64,000 nt of DNA from Nonomuraea typhae (GTDB lineage: Bacteria; Actinomycetota; Actinomycetes; Streptosporangiales; Streptosporangiaceae), in assembly GCF_009760925.1 (NCBI RefSeq), contig NZ_VRLV01000011.1:124001-188000 (forward strand), read 5' to 3'. Below the pieces are notes generated by a model. The model worked only from the letters and a program-made list of their open reading frames with translations, ran no database searches and was not told where the DNA came from. Of this stretch, positions 1-8,507 are shown piece by piece. Position 1 is the stretch's first letter. Each line of letters starts with the position of its first letter. The position numbers and the translations under genes were made by a program.

Positions 1-2
1 TG

Positions 3-281
3 CCGGAGAAGGCGGCCGTGGCCTGGGTGGCGTTCGTGGTCGGCGTGCACTTCGTCGCGCTGGCGCCGGTGTGGAAGGACTGGTCCATCGGGGTCGTCGG
101 CCTGGTGCTCACCCTGCTCGGCGTCGCCGGCGGCGTGCTGGCCGCGACGGCGGGACTCGACTGGGTCCCGCTCGTCAGCGGCGTGGGCTCCGGGGTGTTC
201 CTGCTGGCGGGCGCGCTCGGCGCGGGCTGGCGGGCTACCCGCCGGCCACGCGTACCGGCAGCCCGGTCAGTCCGTGCATGA
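3..281 (+). CDS. Membrane protein, C-terminal part (cut by window start)
   Basis: The reading frame is open from the first base, so the gene begins upstream and only about the last 92 residues are visible. A GTG at 18 is possible but nothing marks it as a real start. The visible part has three hydrophobic stretches (around VAFVVGVHFVALAPVW, VLTLLGVAGGVLAA and GVGSGVFLLAGALGAG) and a short basic tail, so it is an integral membrane protein. I do not recognise the family. Its 3' end overlaps the convergent P450 gene by 47 bases. Confidence 0.6.
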   Translation, partial: PEKAAVAWVAFVVGVHFVALAPVWKDWSIGVVGLVLTLLGVAGGVLAATAGLDWVPLVSGVGSGVFLLAGALGAGWRATRRPRVPAARSVRA

Positions 282-1431
282 GCATGCCGACCCGCCACCG
301 CGTCTCCCCTGCCGGTTCCAGGCCGGGGAAGCGGGTCAGCAGGTGAGTGAAGGCGACCTCGCCCTCGGTCCGGGCCAGGGACGCGCCCAGGCAGTAGTGG
401 ATGCCGTGGCCGAAGGCCAGGTGCTGGCCGGCACGGCGGGAGACGTCGAGGTCGTCGGGACGTTCGTACTGCGCGGCGTCGCGGTTGGCCGACAGCAGGG
501 AGACCAGGACGAGCGCCCCGGCCGGGATGTCCGTCTCGCCGATCGTCACCGGTTCGGTGGTGAACCGGTAGGTGGAGGTGCTGAGCGGGCCGTCGAAGCG
601 CAGGAACTCCTCGATGGCCTGCGGCACCAGCGCGGGGTCGGCGCGCAGCAGGGCCATCTGGTCGGGACGGCGCAGCAGCGCCCGCATGCCGTTGGCGATC
701 AGGTGCACGGTCGTCTCGTGCCCGGCGACCAGGAGCAGCCAGGTGGTGCTGACCAGCTCCTCCATGGTCATCCGGCCCTCTTCGTCGTGGGCGTGGACCA
801 GGGCGCTGACCAGGTCGTCGCCGGGGTTCTCGCGCTTGGCCGCGCACAGGTCGCCCAGGTAGGCGACGGTGGCCTGGGCGGCGGCCACGACCTCGGCGGG
901 GTCGAGCGCCGAGCCCTCGATCGTGGTGCTGGACCAGTCGATCACCTTCGGCCAGTCGGGTTCCGGAATGCCGAGCAGTTCGCCGACGACCATGGCGGGC
1001 AGCGGGACCGCGTACTCCTTCATCAGGTCGAACTCCCCGCCGAGCCCGTCCAGGAGGCCGCGGCTGAGCTCTTCGATCCTGGGCCGTAACGCCCTGACGC
1101 GCCCGGCGGTGAACGCGGCCAGCACCAGGCGGCGCAGCCGCGCGTGGTCGGGCGGGTCGTTGAAGAGCATGTTGTCCGGGACGACGGCGGCGGCGCCGCT
1201 GCTGTCGCCGCCCTCGATCTCGTTGGCCTTCATGATGTGCGGGTTGTCGGTGAAGTTCTTGCTCATGCGCGGGTCGGCGAGGACCGCCTTGACGTCCTCG
1301 TACCGCGTCACCAGCCAGACGCGGACGCCCTGGGAGGTGACGGTCAGGGCCACGGGCTGCTCTTGTCTCAGCCGGGCGTAGACGGCGTGCGGGTCGCGCA
1401 GGTACTCCTGATCGAACACACGGTTAATCAC
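235..1431 (-). CDS. Cytochrome P450
   Basis: Soluble bacterial class I cytochrome P450 of 398 residues, usual length for the family. It would insert one oxygen atom into a small substrate using electrons from a ferredoxin partner, which is not encoded nearby. Visible motifs: I-helix AGHETT (236-241), ExxR in EEFLR (275-278) and the haem loop AFGHGIHYCLG with the thiolate Cys at 347. The GTG start at 1431 follows an AGAGGGG ribosome site. It lies 22 bases downstream of the AraC-type gene on the same strand, so the two are probably co-transcribed. Substrate unknown. Confidence 0.93.
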   Translation of the reverse strand: MINRVFDQEYLRDPHAVYARLRQEQPVALTVTSQGVRVWLVTRYEDVKAVLADPRMSKNFTDNPHIMKANEIEGGDSSGAAAVVPDNMLFNDPPDHARLRRLVLAAFTAGRVRALRPRIEELSRGLLDGLGGEFDLMKEYAVPLPAMVVGELLGIPEPDWPKVIDWSSTTIEGSALDPAEVVAAAQATVAYLGDLCAAKRENPGDDLVSALVHAHDEEGRMTMEELVSTTWLLLVAGHETTVHLIANGMRALLRRPDQMALLRADPALVPQAIEEFLRFDGPLSTSTYRFTTEPVTIGETDIPAGALVLVSLLSANRDAAQYERPDDLDVSRRAGQHLAFGHGIHYCLGASLARTEGEVAFTHLLTRFPGLEPAGETRWRVGMLMHGLTGLPVRVAGG

Positions 1432-1453
1432 GATTGCCCCTCTGCGTCGGGGA

Positions 1454-2371
1454 TCACTCTATTCCGGAGAGCGCCGCCGCTCTATGCTCCGCGGGGCTCA
1501 CTCCCGTCAGCCGTTTGAAGGCGGTGCTGAGCGCGAAACCGTTGGCGTAGCCGACCTTCCGCGCGATCGTGGTCAGCGTGGAGTCCGAGGAGCGCAGCAG
1601 CTCGGCCGCCATGCGCATCCGCCGGCCGGCCAGGTACGCCATCGGCGGCTCGCCGACCTGCGCGACGAAGCGGCGGGCCAGGGCGGCGCGGGAGACGCCG
1701 GTCTCGGCGGCCAGCATCGCCACCGTCCACGCGTGGTCGGGCCGCTCGTGCAGCAGCCGCAGCGCCCGGTCCACCACGGAGTCCCGGCCCGTCACGTGCT
1801 CCTCGAACCAGGAGCGCAGCGCGGTCACCAGGGCCAGGTCCAGGAGCCGGTCGAGGACGGCCTGCTGGCCGGGCCGTACCGCGGCGATCTCCTCGGCCAG
1901 GAGGCCGAGCGCCTTGTGGCGGCCGGCGGGCAGGACCAGCACGGGCGGCAGCTCCCGCAGCAGCCGGTTGCCGACGGGGCCCTCGTAGGCGCCGCTGAGC
2001 AGAAGCGCTTCGCTGTCAGGGCGTGCTCCGCAGGTTCGCGGGGCGAGGGTGAGCGCCCGGCCCAGCTCGCGGCCGTCGGCCCGCATGCAGTAGGACTCGG
2101 CGGTCACGACGAAGGCCGGCGGGGTGCCCGGCCGGTCGCCGACCTTGTGCGGCCCCTTGACGACGGCGACGTCGCCGGGGCCGATGCGCGCGGGCGCGCC
2201 CTGGTCGGGGACGACCCAGCCCTGCCCGCGCACCATCGTGGTGAGGGTGAGTTCGGCCCCCGCCGCGAATCTGATGGACCACGGCGGGTCCATCAGCGCC
2301 TGTCCGAACACGGCCCCCCGTGCCCGCACCCCGTCCAGCAGATCGGCAAGTGCGTCCATGGCCCAGACCAT
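1454..2371 (-). CDS. AraC-family transcriptional regulator
   Basis: 305-residue DNA-binding regulator. The N-terminal half resembles the cupin-type sensor of the AraC_binding_6-like group (GPGDVAVVKGPH region). The C-terminal 100 residues carry two helix-turn-helix motifs, with the family signature around VGYANGFALSTAFKRLTGVS. In this group (cupin sensor, C-terminal HTH) the target is often a neighbouring redox gene; here the P450 follows on the same strand and an NmrA-type reductase is divergent 69 bases away. A second Met at 2359 is an alternative start; neither has a clear ribosome site. Confidence 0.9.
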   Translation of the reverse strand: MVWAMDALADLLDGVRARGAVFGQALMDPPWSIRFAAGAELTLTTMVRGQGWVVPDQGAPARIGPGDVAVVKGPHKVGDRPGTPPAFVVTAESYCMRADGRELGRALTLAPRTCGARPDSEALLLSGAYEGPVGNRLLRELPPVLVLPAGRHKALGLLAEEIAAVRPGQQAVLDRLLDLALVTALRSWFEEHVTGRDSVVDRALRLLHERPDHAWTVAMLAAETGVSRAALARRFVAQVGEPPMAYLAGRRMRMAAELLRSSDSTLTTIARKVGYANGFALSTAFKRLTGVSPAEHRAAALSGIE

Positions 2372-2373
2372 AG

Positions 2374-2397
2374 ACGCTCAGACATCCCGGTGAGCGT
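2374..2397. promoter_or_regulatory. Inverted repeat between AraC and NmrA-type genes
   Basis: ACGCTCA (2374-2380) and TGAGCGT (2391-2397) form a perfect 7-base inverted repeat with a 10-base spacer, just upstream of the araC-type start and in the shared divergent promoter. It is a candidate binding site for the neighbouring AraC-type regulator. AraC proteins often use direct repeats, so the assignment is tentative. Confidence 0.4.
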
Positions 2398-2440
2398 TTC
2401 GGCCATGGATCGTCTGACAGGCCGGGACTTGACTGGTCAC

Positions 2441-3271
2441 ATGAACACCGAATCTCCGATCGTCGTCGTGGGCGGCACCGGCATCACCGGGCGCCGCGCG
2501 GTCTCTCTGCTGGCCGGGCGCGGGATCCCCGTGCGGGCCGCCTCGCGCTCCGGGCAGACCAGGTTCGTCTGGGACGAGCGCGCCACATGGGAGCCCGCGC
2601 TCGCGGGCGCGCGGGCGCTCTACGTGGTGCCGCTGGACGGCGCGCTGCTCACCGCGCCCCTCGTCGAGCTGGCGGTACGGCTGGGCGTGCCGAAGATCGT
2701 GCTGCTGTCGGGCCGCGGGGTGGACGTGCCCGGGTACGGCGAGGCCACCAGCCCGGTTGGCGCCACTCACACCCAGGGGGAGGCGGCCGTGCGCGCCTCG
2801 GGAGTGGCGTGGACGATCGTCCGGCCCGGCTGGTTCGCCCAGAACTTCACCGAGGGCTTCTTCCGCGAGGCCGTCGCGGCCGGGGAGATCCGCCTGCCGG
2901 CCGGGGACGGCGCCGTCTCCTTCGTGGACGCGGCCGACATCGCCGAGGTCGCCGTGGCCGCGCTGACCGAGGACGGCCACGCCGGGCAGGTGTACGAGCT
3001 GTCGGGCCCGCGGGCGCTGACCTTCGCCGAGGTGGCCGCGGCCCTCTCGGCGGCCTCCGGGCGCGCGATCCGCTACGTGCCGGTGGACGAGGACGCCTAC
3101 GTGGCCGAGAAGATCGCCGAAGGCTGGCCCGTCGAGGACGCCCGGGCCCTCGCCGACACGGTCACGCCGGTACGCAAGGGGATGGACGCCCACATCTCCG
3201 ACGGCGTGTGGCGGGCGCTCGGCCGGCCGCCGCGCGACTTCGCGGAGTTCGTCCGCGACGCCGGCTTCTAG
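2441..3271 (+). CDS. NmrA-family NAD(P)-binding protein
   Basis: 276-residue atypical short-chain dehydrogenase-like protein. The N-terminal Rossmann motif VVGGTGITGRRAV begins at residue about 8. The middle contains VRPGWFAQNF, usual in NmrA/ergot-alkaloid-type reductases and quinone-reductase-like sensors. The frame is open far upstream, but ATG 2441 is chosen because it begins the family domain and lies in the divergent promoter. Regulation by the adjacent AraC-type protein is likely. Reaction and substrate cannot be read from the sequence. Confidence 0.88.
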   Translation: MNTESPIVVVGGTGITGRRAVSLLAGRGIPVRAASRSGQTRFVWDERATWEPALAGARALYVVPLDGALLTAPLVELAVRLGVPKIVLLSGRGVDVPGYGEATSPVGATHTQGEAAVRASGVAWTIVRPGWFAQNFTEGFFREAVAAGEIRLPAGDGAVSFVDAADIAEVAVAALTEDGHAGQVYELSGPRALTFAEVAAALSAASGRAIRYVPVDEDAYVAEKIAEGWPVEDARALADTVTPVRKGMDAHISDGVWRALGRPPRDFAEFVRDAGF

Positions 3272-3417
3272 CCAGAACGGCCAGCCGGCGGTCCTGGCCT
3301 TGTCCATGTACGGCCGCGCCGCGAATCCCCACTGTCACTCAAGCGCTCGGCACGAGGTGTTGACGCCCCTTTGACGACGTGATCACGGTGTCCGTCAATA
3401 GGGTGTATCGGAGGCGT

Positions 3418-3885
3418 ATGAACGGCGTAGCGGTTGCTGATTTCCGGCCGGATGAAGCGTTGGCTGGATTCATGGAGACGCGTTTCTTGATCGTGGGCGG
3501 GTTCGTCGCCGCCGTGCTGTCCAGCGCGGTAGCGGCCCTGCTGTTCCTCGAGCCCGGCGCCCGCGTGGCGGTGGTCGCGGTGCTCGTGGGCGCCTACGCG
3601 ACGTGGGGACGCAGCCTGGCCGCCGCGCTGGCGACCGGCGTGATGGCCTGGATGTTCGCCACCGGGTTCCTGGTCAACGGCCTCGGCGTGCTGAGCTTCT
3701 CCCCCGATGACCTGGTACGGCTGGCCGTCCTCCTGGCCGTGGGCGTCTCCGGCTACCTGCTGGGCGCGGGACCGGCGATGGTGCGCGCCCTGGGCGGCGC
3801 TACTCAGGCGTACGCAGTGCGGCGGAGGCGATCCGCCGCAGCGCCTCCGCGTGCCGCCGGAACGCCGTACGCCCCTGGGGCGTGA
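3418..3885 (+). CDS. Small integral membrane protein
   Basis: 155-residue protein with about four hydrophobic segments (FLIVGGFVAAVLSSAVAALLF, VAVVAVLVGAYATW, AAALATGVMAWMFATGFLV, LAVLLAVGVSGYLLGAG) and a basic C-terminal tail. The layout resembles DUF4118/KdpD-type sensor membrane domains, but no kinase follows. ATG 3418 is preferred over the longer frame because GGAGG lies 3-7 bases before it. The last 86 bases overlap the convergent regulator gene, so the tail may be of little functional weight. Function unknown. Confidence 0.7.
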   Translation: MNGVAVADFRPDEALAGFMETRFLIVGGFVAAVLSSAVAALLFLEPGARVAVVAVLVGAYATWGRSLAAALATGVMAWMFATGFLVNGLGVLSFSPDDLVRLAVLLAVGVSGYLLGAGPAMVRALGGATQAYAVRRRRSAAAPPRAAGTPYAPGA

Positions 3886-4102
3886 GCCGTACGTGGGTGC
3901 GCCTGGCCCGGCGGTCTTGGTCCTTGCGCACCTCGACGTAGCCTTCCCCGGCCAGGGCGGACACCTGCTTGGACAGGGCCGAGTCGCTGGTCCCGATGCC
4001 GTCGCGCAGGAAGGCGAAGTCCACCCAGTCGGCCGGGGCCAGCAGTGCCAGGATCGACAGCCGGGCGGGGACGTGCAGGAACTCGTCGAACTCGGGGTCC
4101 AT
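3800..4102 (-). CDS. Winged-helix (MarR/PadR-like) transcriptional regulator
   Basis: 100-residue single-domain winged-helix protein. It begins MDPEFDEFLHVPARLSIL and contains the recognition helix region TSDSALSKQVSALAGEGYVEV and a basic wing (KDQDRRARRTHVRLT). This matches the short MarR_2/HTH_34-type regulators found next to small membrane proteins in actinobacteria. Its ATG overlaps the TGA of the upstream membrane gene by one base (TGATG), so translation is coupled. The twin inverted repeats at 4593-4637 are its probable operators. Confidence 0.88.
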   Translation of the reverse strand: MDPEFDEFLHVPARLSILALLAPADWVDFAFLRDGIGTSDSALSKQVSALAGEGYVEVRKDQDRRARRTHVRLTPQGRTAFRRHAEALRRIASAALRTPE

Positions 4103-4566
4103 CAGCCGTCCCTGCGCATGATCGCCGCCAGGGCGAGCCGGATCAGCGGCGCGGTGGCCAGGTAGGCCAGGGCGACGACCAGGGCGCCCACGGTGGCCTG
4201 TGACAGCAGTCCGCCGGCCGGGAGGTCCAGCACGGCGAAGGCGAGCATGCGCCCGACGCCGAAGATCAGGCAGAGCCCGAGGAGCCAGCCCGAGTACAGC
4301 ATCATCTCGGCGGTGCCCGGCCGCAACCGGGCCAGGGCGCGGCGCTCCTGCACGATGCCGGCGACCACGTAGACGAGGAGGCCGGCGCAGAGGACGATCC
4401 AGTTCCAGGGCGCGGCGAAGTCGGTGCCGACGAAGCCGACGAAGAGTCCTCCGGCGGCGATGAGGGTGTAGGGCAGGGCGAAGCTGTGGCGGACGATGAG
4501 TTCGCGCGTGGTTCCCTTGAGACGATCGATGTCGTTCAGGGCCTTCTGAGCGTCGTGCGGGTCCAT
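4102..4566 (-). CDS. Integral membrane protein paired with regulator
   Basis: 154-residue protein starting MDPHDAQKALNDIDRLK, followed by four predicted membrane helices (ALPYTLIAAGGLFVGF, NWIVLCAGLLVYVVAG, MMLYSGWLLGLCLIFGVG, ATVGALVVALAYLATA). ATG 4566 is chosen over the longer frame because GGGGGATG lies just upstream and the extension would run into the operator region. It is the first gene of a two-gene operon with the winged-helix regulator. Members of this pair are widespread in actinobacteria and functionally uncharacterised. Confidence 0.8.
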   Translation of the reverse strand: MDPHDAQKALNDIDRLKGTTRELIVRHSFALPYTLIAAGGLFVGFVGTDFAAPWNWIVLCAGLLVYVVAGIVQERRALARLRPGTAEMMLYSGWLLGLCLIFGVGRMLAFAVLDLPAGGLLSQATVGALVVALAYLATAPLIRLALAAIMRRDG

Positions 4567-4592
4567 GAGACATCCCCCGAGAGTCGTTACGG

Positions 4593-4637
4593 CTTTCCTG
4601 AGAGGAAAGTAGCACAGACTTTCCCCGGAGGAAAGTC
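4593..4637. promoter_or_regulatory. Twin operator for the winged-helix regulator
   Basis: Two closely matched inverted repeats lie upstream of the 4102-4566 operon. Site 1 is CTTTCC (4593-4598), 5 bases, GGAAAG (4604-4609). Site 2 is GACTTTCC (4617-4624), 5 bases, GGAAAGTC (4630-4637), perfect over 8 bases. The dyad centres are 26 bases apart. Same half-site and same spacing in both indicate one dimeric regulator binding twice, most simply autoregulation by the product of 3800-4102. Confidence 0.72.
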
Positions 4638-4790
4638 GTCGGTTGCGGTCGGGTCCCGTCATGGACACGGAGTGGATTTATCCCGATAATTCGGTTAACC
4701 CGGCGCGAGCCCCCAGCCTCGCAACCCTGTTGTGTCGTCATGTCCTGTGACCTGCCGTGCCCCCCAAGCGGCAGAAAGGGTTGTTCCGCC

Positions 4791-6341
4791 ATGCAGCGAA
4801 CACCGCGTCTCCTCGTGCTGGCCACATCGTTACTGTTGGCGATCGCCGCAGTCTTCGTTGTCCAGACCTCGGCCCAAGCGGCCAACATCCTCGTGAACCC
4901 CGGCTTCGAATCCGGCGCCCTGTCTCCCTGGTCGTGTACCGGCGGGCTGGGTTCGGTCGTCGCCACACCCGTGAAATCCGGCTCCAAGGCGCTGGCGGGC
5001 GCCGCGAGCGGATCCGACAACGCCAAGTGCACCCAGTCGGTCAGCGTACGGCCCAGCACCGCGTACACCCTCTCCGCGTGGGTCCGCGGCAGCTACGTCT
5101 ACCTGGGCGTCACCGGCGGCAGCGCCCGCTGGGCCTCCTCCGGCGACTACACGCAGCTGACGGTCGCCTTCACGACCGGCGCTGCGCAGAACACCGCCGA
5201 GGTCTACCTCCACGGCTGGTACGGCCAGGGCACCTACTACGCCGACGACGTCAACCTCGACGGGCCCGGCGGCCCGTCGCCCACGCCCACCGTCACCCCC
5301 ACCGTCAGCCCGACCCCGACGATCAGCCCGACGCCGACGATCTCCCCGACCATCTCCCCCACGCCCACCGTCACCCCGACCGACGGGACCTGCGCGGTCA
5401 AGGGCAAGCCGGCCGGCAAGGTCCTCCAGGGCTACTGGGAGAACTGGGATGGCGCGATCAACGGCGTGCACCCGCCCTTCGGCTGGACCCCGATCACCGA
5501 TGCGCGCATGAAGGCCCACGGCTACAACGTCTACAACGCCGCCTTCCCGGTCATCCGCTCTGACGGCACCGTGCTGTGGGAGGACGGCATGGACGCCACC
5601 GTGAAGGTGGCCACCCCGGCCGAGATGTGCGCGGCCAAGGCGGCCGGCGCGACGATCCTGATGTCGATCGGCGGCGCGACCGCCGGCATCGACCTCAGCT
5701 CCAGCACCGTCGCCGACCGCTTCATCGCCACCGTCGTGCCGATCCTCAAGCGCTTCAACTTCGACGGCATCGACATCGACATCGAGACCGGCCTGACCGG
5801 CAGCGGCAACATCAACACGCTGTCGGCCTCGCAGTCCAACCTGATCCGCATCATCGACGGCGTGCTGGCCCAGATGCCGGCGAACTTCGGCCTGACCATG
5901 GCGCCGGAGACCGCCTACGTGACCGGCGGCAGCGTCACCTACGGCTCGATCTGGGGCGCCTACCTGCCGATCATCAAGAAGTACGCCGACAACGGCCGCC
6001 TGTGGTGGCTGAACATGCAGTACTACAACGGCAGCATGTACGGCTGCTCGGGCGACTCCTACTCGGCCGGCACCGTGCAGGGCTTCGTGGCCCAGACGAC
6101 CTGCCTGAACAACGGCCTGGTCATCCAGGGCACCACGATCCGCGTGCCGTACGACAAGCAGGTCCCCGGCCTTCCCGCCCAGCCGGGCGCGGGCGGCGGC
6201 TACATGTCGCCGTCGCTGGTCTCGCAGAGCTGGAACAGCTTCAGCGGCCAGCTCAAGGGCCTGATGACCTGGTCCATCAACTGGGACGGCTCGAAGAACT
6301 GGACCTTCGGCGACAACGTCAAGGCGCTCCAGGGCCGCTGA
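4791..6341 (+). CDS. Secreted GH18 chitinase with N-terminal carbohydrate-binding domain
   Basis: 516-residue secreted chitinase that would hydrolyse beta-1,4 bonds in chitin outside the cell. Order: signal peptide (1 to about 31, ending QAA), carbohydrate-binding domain from NILVNPGFESG to about residue 160, a Thr-Pro-rich linker of repeated TPT/SPT, then a GH18 barrel. The catalytic DxxDxDxE signature is FDGIDIDIE with the acid Glu at 332. ATG 4791 gives a proper signal peptide and is preceded by GAAAGGG. Codon 14 is the rare TTA leucine codon (4830-4832), so expression may depend on a bldA-type tRNA. A strong terminator follows. Confidence 0.95.
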   Translation: MQRTPRLLVLATSLLLAIAAVFVVQTSAQAANILVNPGFESGALSPWSCTGGLGSVVATPVKSGSKALAGAASGSDNAKCTQSVSVRPSTAYTLSAWVRGSYVYLGVTGGSARWASSGDYTQLTVAFTTGAAQNTAEVYLHGWYGQGTYYADDVNLDGPGGPSPTPTVTPTVSPTPTISPTPTISPTISPTPTVTPTDGTCAVKGKPAGKVLQGYWENWDGAINGVHPPFGWTPITDARMKAHGYNVYNAAFPVIRSDGTVLWEDGMDATVKVATPAEMCAAKAAGATILMSIGGATAGIDLSSSTVADRFIATVVPILKRFNFDGIDIDIETGLTGSGNINTLSASQSNLIRIIDGVLAQMPANFGLTMAPETAYVTGGSVTYGSIWGAYLPIIKKYADNGRLWWLNMQYYNGSMYGCSGDSYSAGTVQGFVAQTTCLNNGLVIQGTTIRVPYDKQVPGLPAQPGAGGGYMSPSLVSQSWNSFSGQLKGLMTWSINWDGSKNWTFGDNVKALQGR

Positions 6342-6358
6342 CGTCAACCGAAAGATGT

Positions 6359-6395
6359 AGCCGTGGATCGTCAGCCCGCAGGACGATCCACGGCT
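6359..6395 (+). terminator. Terminator after chitinase
   Basis: Perfect 14-base stem: AGCCGTGGATCGTC (6359-6372) pairs with GACGATCCACGGCT (6382-6395), with a 9-base loop. It lies 18 bases after the chitinase stop and has no long U run, as is common in high-GC actinobacteria. Confidence 0.85.
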
Positions 6396-6443
6396 CGTCC
6401 TTCACTACCGTTCTACGCAGACAGTCATTAACAGGAGGAAAGA

Positions 6444-6635
6444 GTGTCTGCGGCCCGAAAGACGATGTTGACCGGCCTCGCCACCTTCGCCGTCGGCACG
6501 GCGTTGTGGTTGTGGGGTCTCGACGTCGAGATCGTGATCTTCACTCCGTCGAAGGTCGGCGTGGTCCTGATGATCGTCGGCGGCCTGGAGTTCGCCTACG
6601 GCCTGTTCAAGGCGGTCCGGCCCGAGCAGCCGTGA
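6444..6635 (+). CDS. Small two-helix membrane protein (DUF5708-like)
   Basis: 63-residue protein with a GTG start and a strong AGGAGGA site 5 bases upstream. Two membrane helices: TGLATFAVGTALWLWGL and KVGVVLMIVGGLEFAYGLF, joined by VEIVIFTPS. It resembles small actinobacterial proteins I recall as DUF5708; that is from memory, not a search. It ends 25 bases before the next gene and may be co-transcribed with it. Function unknown. Confidence 0.78.
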   Translation: MSAARKTMLTGLATFAVGTALWLWGLDVEIVIFTPSKVGVVLMIVGGLEFAYGLFKAVRPEQP

Positions 6636-6660
6636 TCGCCGCCGCTCTAGGCTGAAGGGC

Positions 6661-7050
6661 ATGAGCTCTCCCACCGCCCAGCGCCTGGGCGTCGTGCCGT
6701 CCGTCTTCGCCGTGGAGCACCTGCCGCACGCCACCTTTCCGGAGGACGACGAGTGGATCGCGCTCGTGCGCGCTCCCGAGGGCCTGACCGTGGTGCGCGA
6801 GACGTGGCCGACCGGCTCCGGCGAGCGCTGGATCGGCCTGTACGGCGGCGCCACGGCGCACGGTCTGGACACCCCGGGCATGCTGGCGGCGGTCGTGAGC
6901 CCGCTGGCCGAGGCGTCCATCCCGGTGTTCGTGGCCTCGACCTTCCACGCGGACCTGGTGCTGGTGCCCGAGCACCGGATCGAGGAGGCGGTGGCGGCCC
7001 TGGAGGCGGCGGGCCACCGCGTGGACACCAAGCACCTGCCCGCCCGATAA
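6661..7050 (+). CDS. ACT-domain protein
   Basis: 129-residue protein of the CASTOR/ACT_7 type: two ACT-like halves that in other proteins bind amino acids. The first half runs from RLGVVPSVFAVEHL to ETWPTG. The second carries GMLAAVVSPLAEASIPVFVASTFHADLVLVP, the most conserved stretch of the family. Being free of any catalytic domain, it probably acts as a ligand sensor or allosteric partner. The partner is not evident from the neighbourhood. Confidence 0.82.
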   Translation: MSSPTAQRLGVVPSVFAVEHLPHATFPEDDEWIALVRAPEGLTVVRETWPTGSGERWIGLYGGATAHGLDTPGMLAAVVSPLAEASIPVFVASTFHADLVLVPEHRIEEAVAALEAAGHRVDTKHLPAR

Positions 7051-7097
7051 ATCACCTATTTACGGTCTGTCAATCGCCCTGGTGAAAGCTGTCCGTT

Positions 7098-8507
7098 ATG
7101 GACAGGCGGACATTGATCAAGATAGGCGGGGCCGTAGCGCTGAGCGGGACGATCGCGGCGGGCGACCCCGGCGGACGACCGGGCCCGCGCCCGGTGACCG
7201 GGCTGAAGAACCGGGTGAAGGGCCCCGTGCTCTTCCCCGGCGACAAGGACTTCGCGGCGGAGACCAGGGGCTACAACCCGATCGTCACCCACCGCCCGCA
7301 GGCCGTCGTGGTGGCCTCCGACGCGGCGGACGTGGCGGCGGCGGTCGCCTTCGCCTCGATGAACGGGCTGCCGGTGGCCGTCCAGTCCACCGGCCACGGC
7401 ATCGGCGCGAGCGCGCGGGACGGCATCCTGATCAACACCCGCAAGCTCGACCACGTCATCGTGCACCCCGACCGGCGCACCGCCCGCATCGGCGGCGGCG
7501 CCCGGGTCCGCGCGGTCGTGGAGAGCGCGGCCGCCGCCGGGCTGGCCATGCTCAACGGCTCCTCCCTCGACGTCGGCGCGGTCGGCTACACGCTCGGCGG
7601 CGGCCTCGGCCCCTTCGGCCGCAGGTACGGCTACGCGGCCGACCACGTGCGCAGCATCGACCTGGTCACCCCGTGGGGCCGGGCGCTGCGGGTGACCCCG
7701 CGCGCCCACCGGGACCTGTTCTGGGCACTGCGCGGCGGCCGGAGCAACTTCGGCGTGGTCACCGGCATGGAGATCGACCTCTTCCCGATCCCCGCCGTGT
7801 ACGGCGGGGCCCTGTTGTTCCCCGGAGCGGCGGCCCCGCAGGTGCTGGCCGCCTACGCAGGACTGCGCCTGCCGGACGCCATGACCACCTCGCTGGCCTT
7901 CCTGCGCGCCCCCGGCAAGCCCATGGTGATCCGGGTGACGGCCGCCTTCCTGGGCACGAAGGCCGCGGGCGAGCAGCTGCTGGCCCCGTTGCTGGGCCTC
8001 GGGCCGATCCAGAACACGCTGGCCGTGGTGCCCTACGCCAAGGTCGGCACGATCTACAACGACCCGCCGGCGGCACCGATGCCGGTGCACGAGCGCTCGG
8101 CCTTCCTCGGCTCGTTCCCGGTCGAGCGGCTCCTGGCGGCGGCCGGGCCGGACGCGCAGCTCCCGCCCGGGATGGTCGAGGTCAGGCAGCTCGGCGGGGC
8201 GTTGTCCCGCGAGCCGCGGCTGGACAGCGCGATCGGCCACCGGAAGGGCGCCGCCCACCTGCTGTTCCTGGCCTCGCCGGCGCCGGCCGAGCAGGCGGCC
8301 CCGGTGGCCGCGGCGCAGCAGAAGGTCCTGGACACGCTGAAGGCGGACCTGTCCGGCGGCACGCTGCCCACGTTCATGAGCGCCGCGGACATCTCCCCGG
8401 AGCGGGTGCGCGCCGCCTACGAGCCGCGCGACTACGCGCGCCTGCTGCGGATCAAGAAGAACTACGACCCGCGCAACCTGTTCCGGGTCAACCACAACCT
8501 CAGGTGA
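7098..8507 (+). CDS. FAD-binding (berberine-bridge-type) oxidoreductase
   Basis: 469-residue flavoprotein. The N-terminus MDRRTLIKIGGAVALSG is Tat-like. The FAD-binding domain follows, with QSTGHG providing the His that usually carries covalent FAD, and NGSSLDVGAVGYTLGGGLG as the second flavin loop. Bicovalent members have Cys in that loop; here it is Ser, so only one covalent bond is expected. The C-terminal BBE motif YDPRNLFRVNHNL is intact. Such enzymes oxidise sugars, alkaloids or polyketide alcohols. Substrate unknown. The stop region overlaps the convergent MerR gene by 8 bases. Confidence 0.92.
   Translation: MDRRTLIKIGGAVALSGTIAAGDPGGRPGPRPVTGLKNRVKGPVLFPGDKDFAAETRGYNPIVTHRPQAVVVASDAADVAAAVAFASMNGLPVAVQSTGHGIGASARDGILINTRKLDHVIVHPDRRTARIGGGARVRAVVESAAAAGLAMLNGSSLDVGAVGYTLGGGLGPFGRRYGYAADHVRSIDLVTPWGRALRVTPRAHRDLFWALRGGRSNFGVVTGMEIDLFPIPAVYGGALLFPGAAAPQVLAAYAGLRLPDAMTTSLAFLRAPGKPMVIRVTAAFLGTKAAGEQLLAPLLGLGPIQNTLAVVPYAKVGTIYNDPPAAPMPVHERSAFLGSFPVERLLAAAGPDAQLPPGMVEVRQLGGALSREPRLDSAIGHRKGAAHLLFLASPAPAEQAAPVAAAQQKVLDTLKADLSGGTLPTFMSAADISPERVRAAYEPRDYARLLRIKKNYDPRNLFRVNHNLR

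Noticed and set aside
1484..2440. N-terminal extension of the NmrA-type protein
   Set aside because: The frame is open but overlaps the AraC gene on the other strand and has no family match. The Rossmann domain starts at 2441.
3279..3299. GGCCAG/CTGGCC hairpin after the NmrA-type gene as a terminator
   Set aside because: Only a 6-base stem with a 9-base loop; too weak to list.
5280..5390. Thr-Pro codon repeats in the chitinase, and similar ones at 58740-58840, considered as CRISPR or DNA repeats
   Set aside because: They are degenerate codon repeats of protein linkers or stalks with no spacers of constant length.
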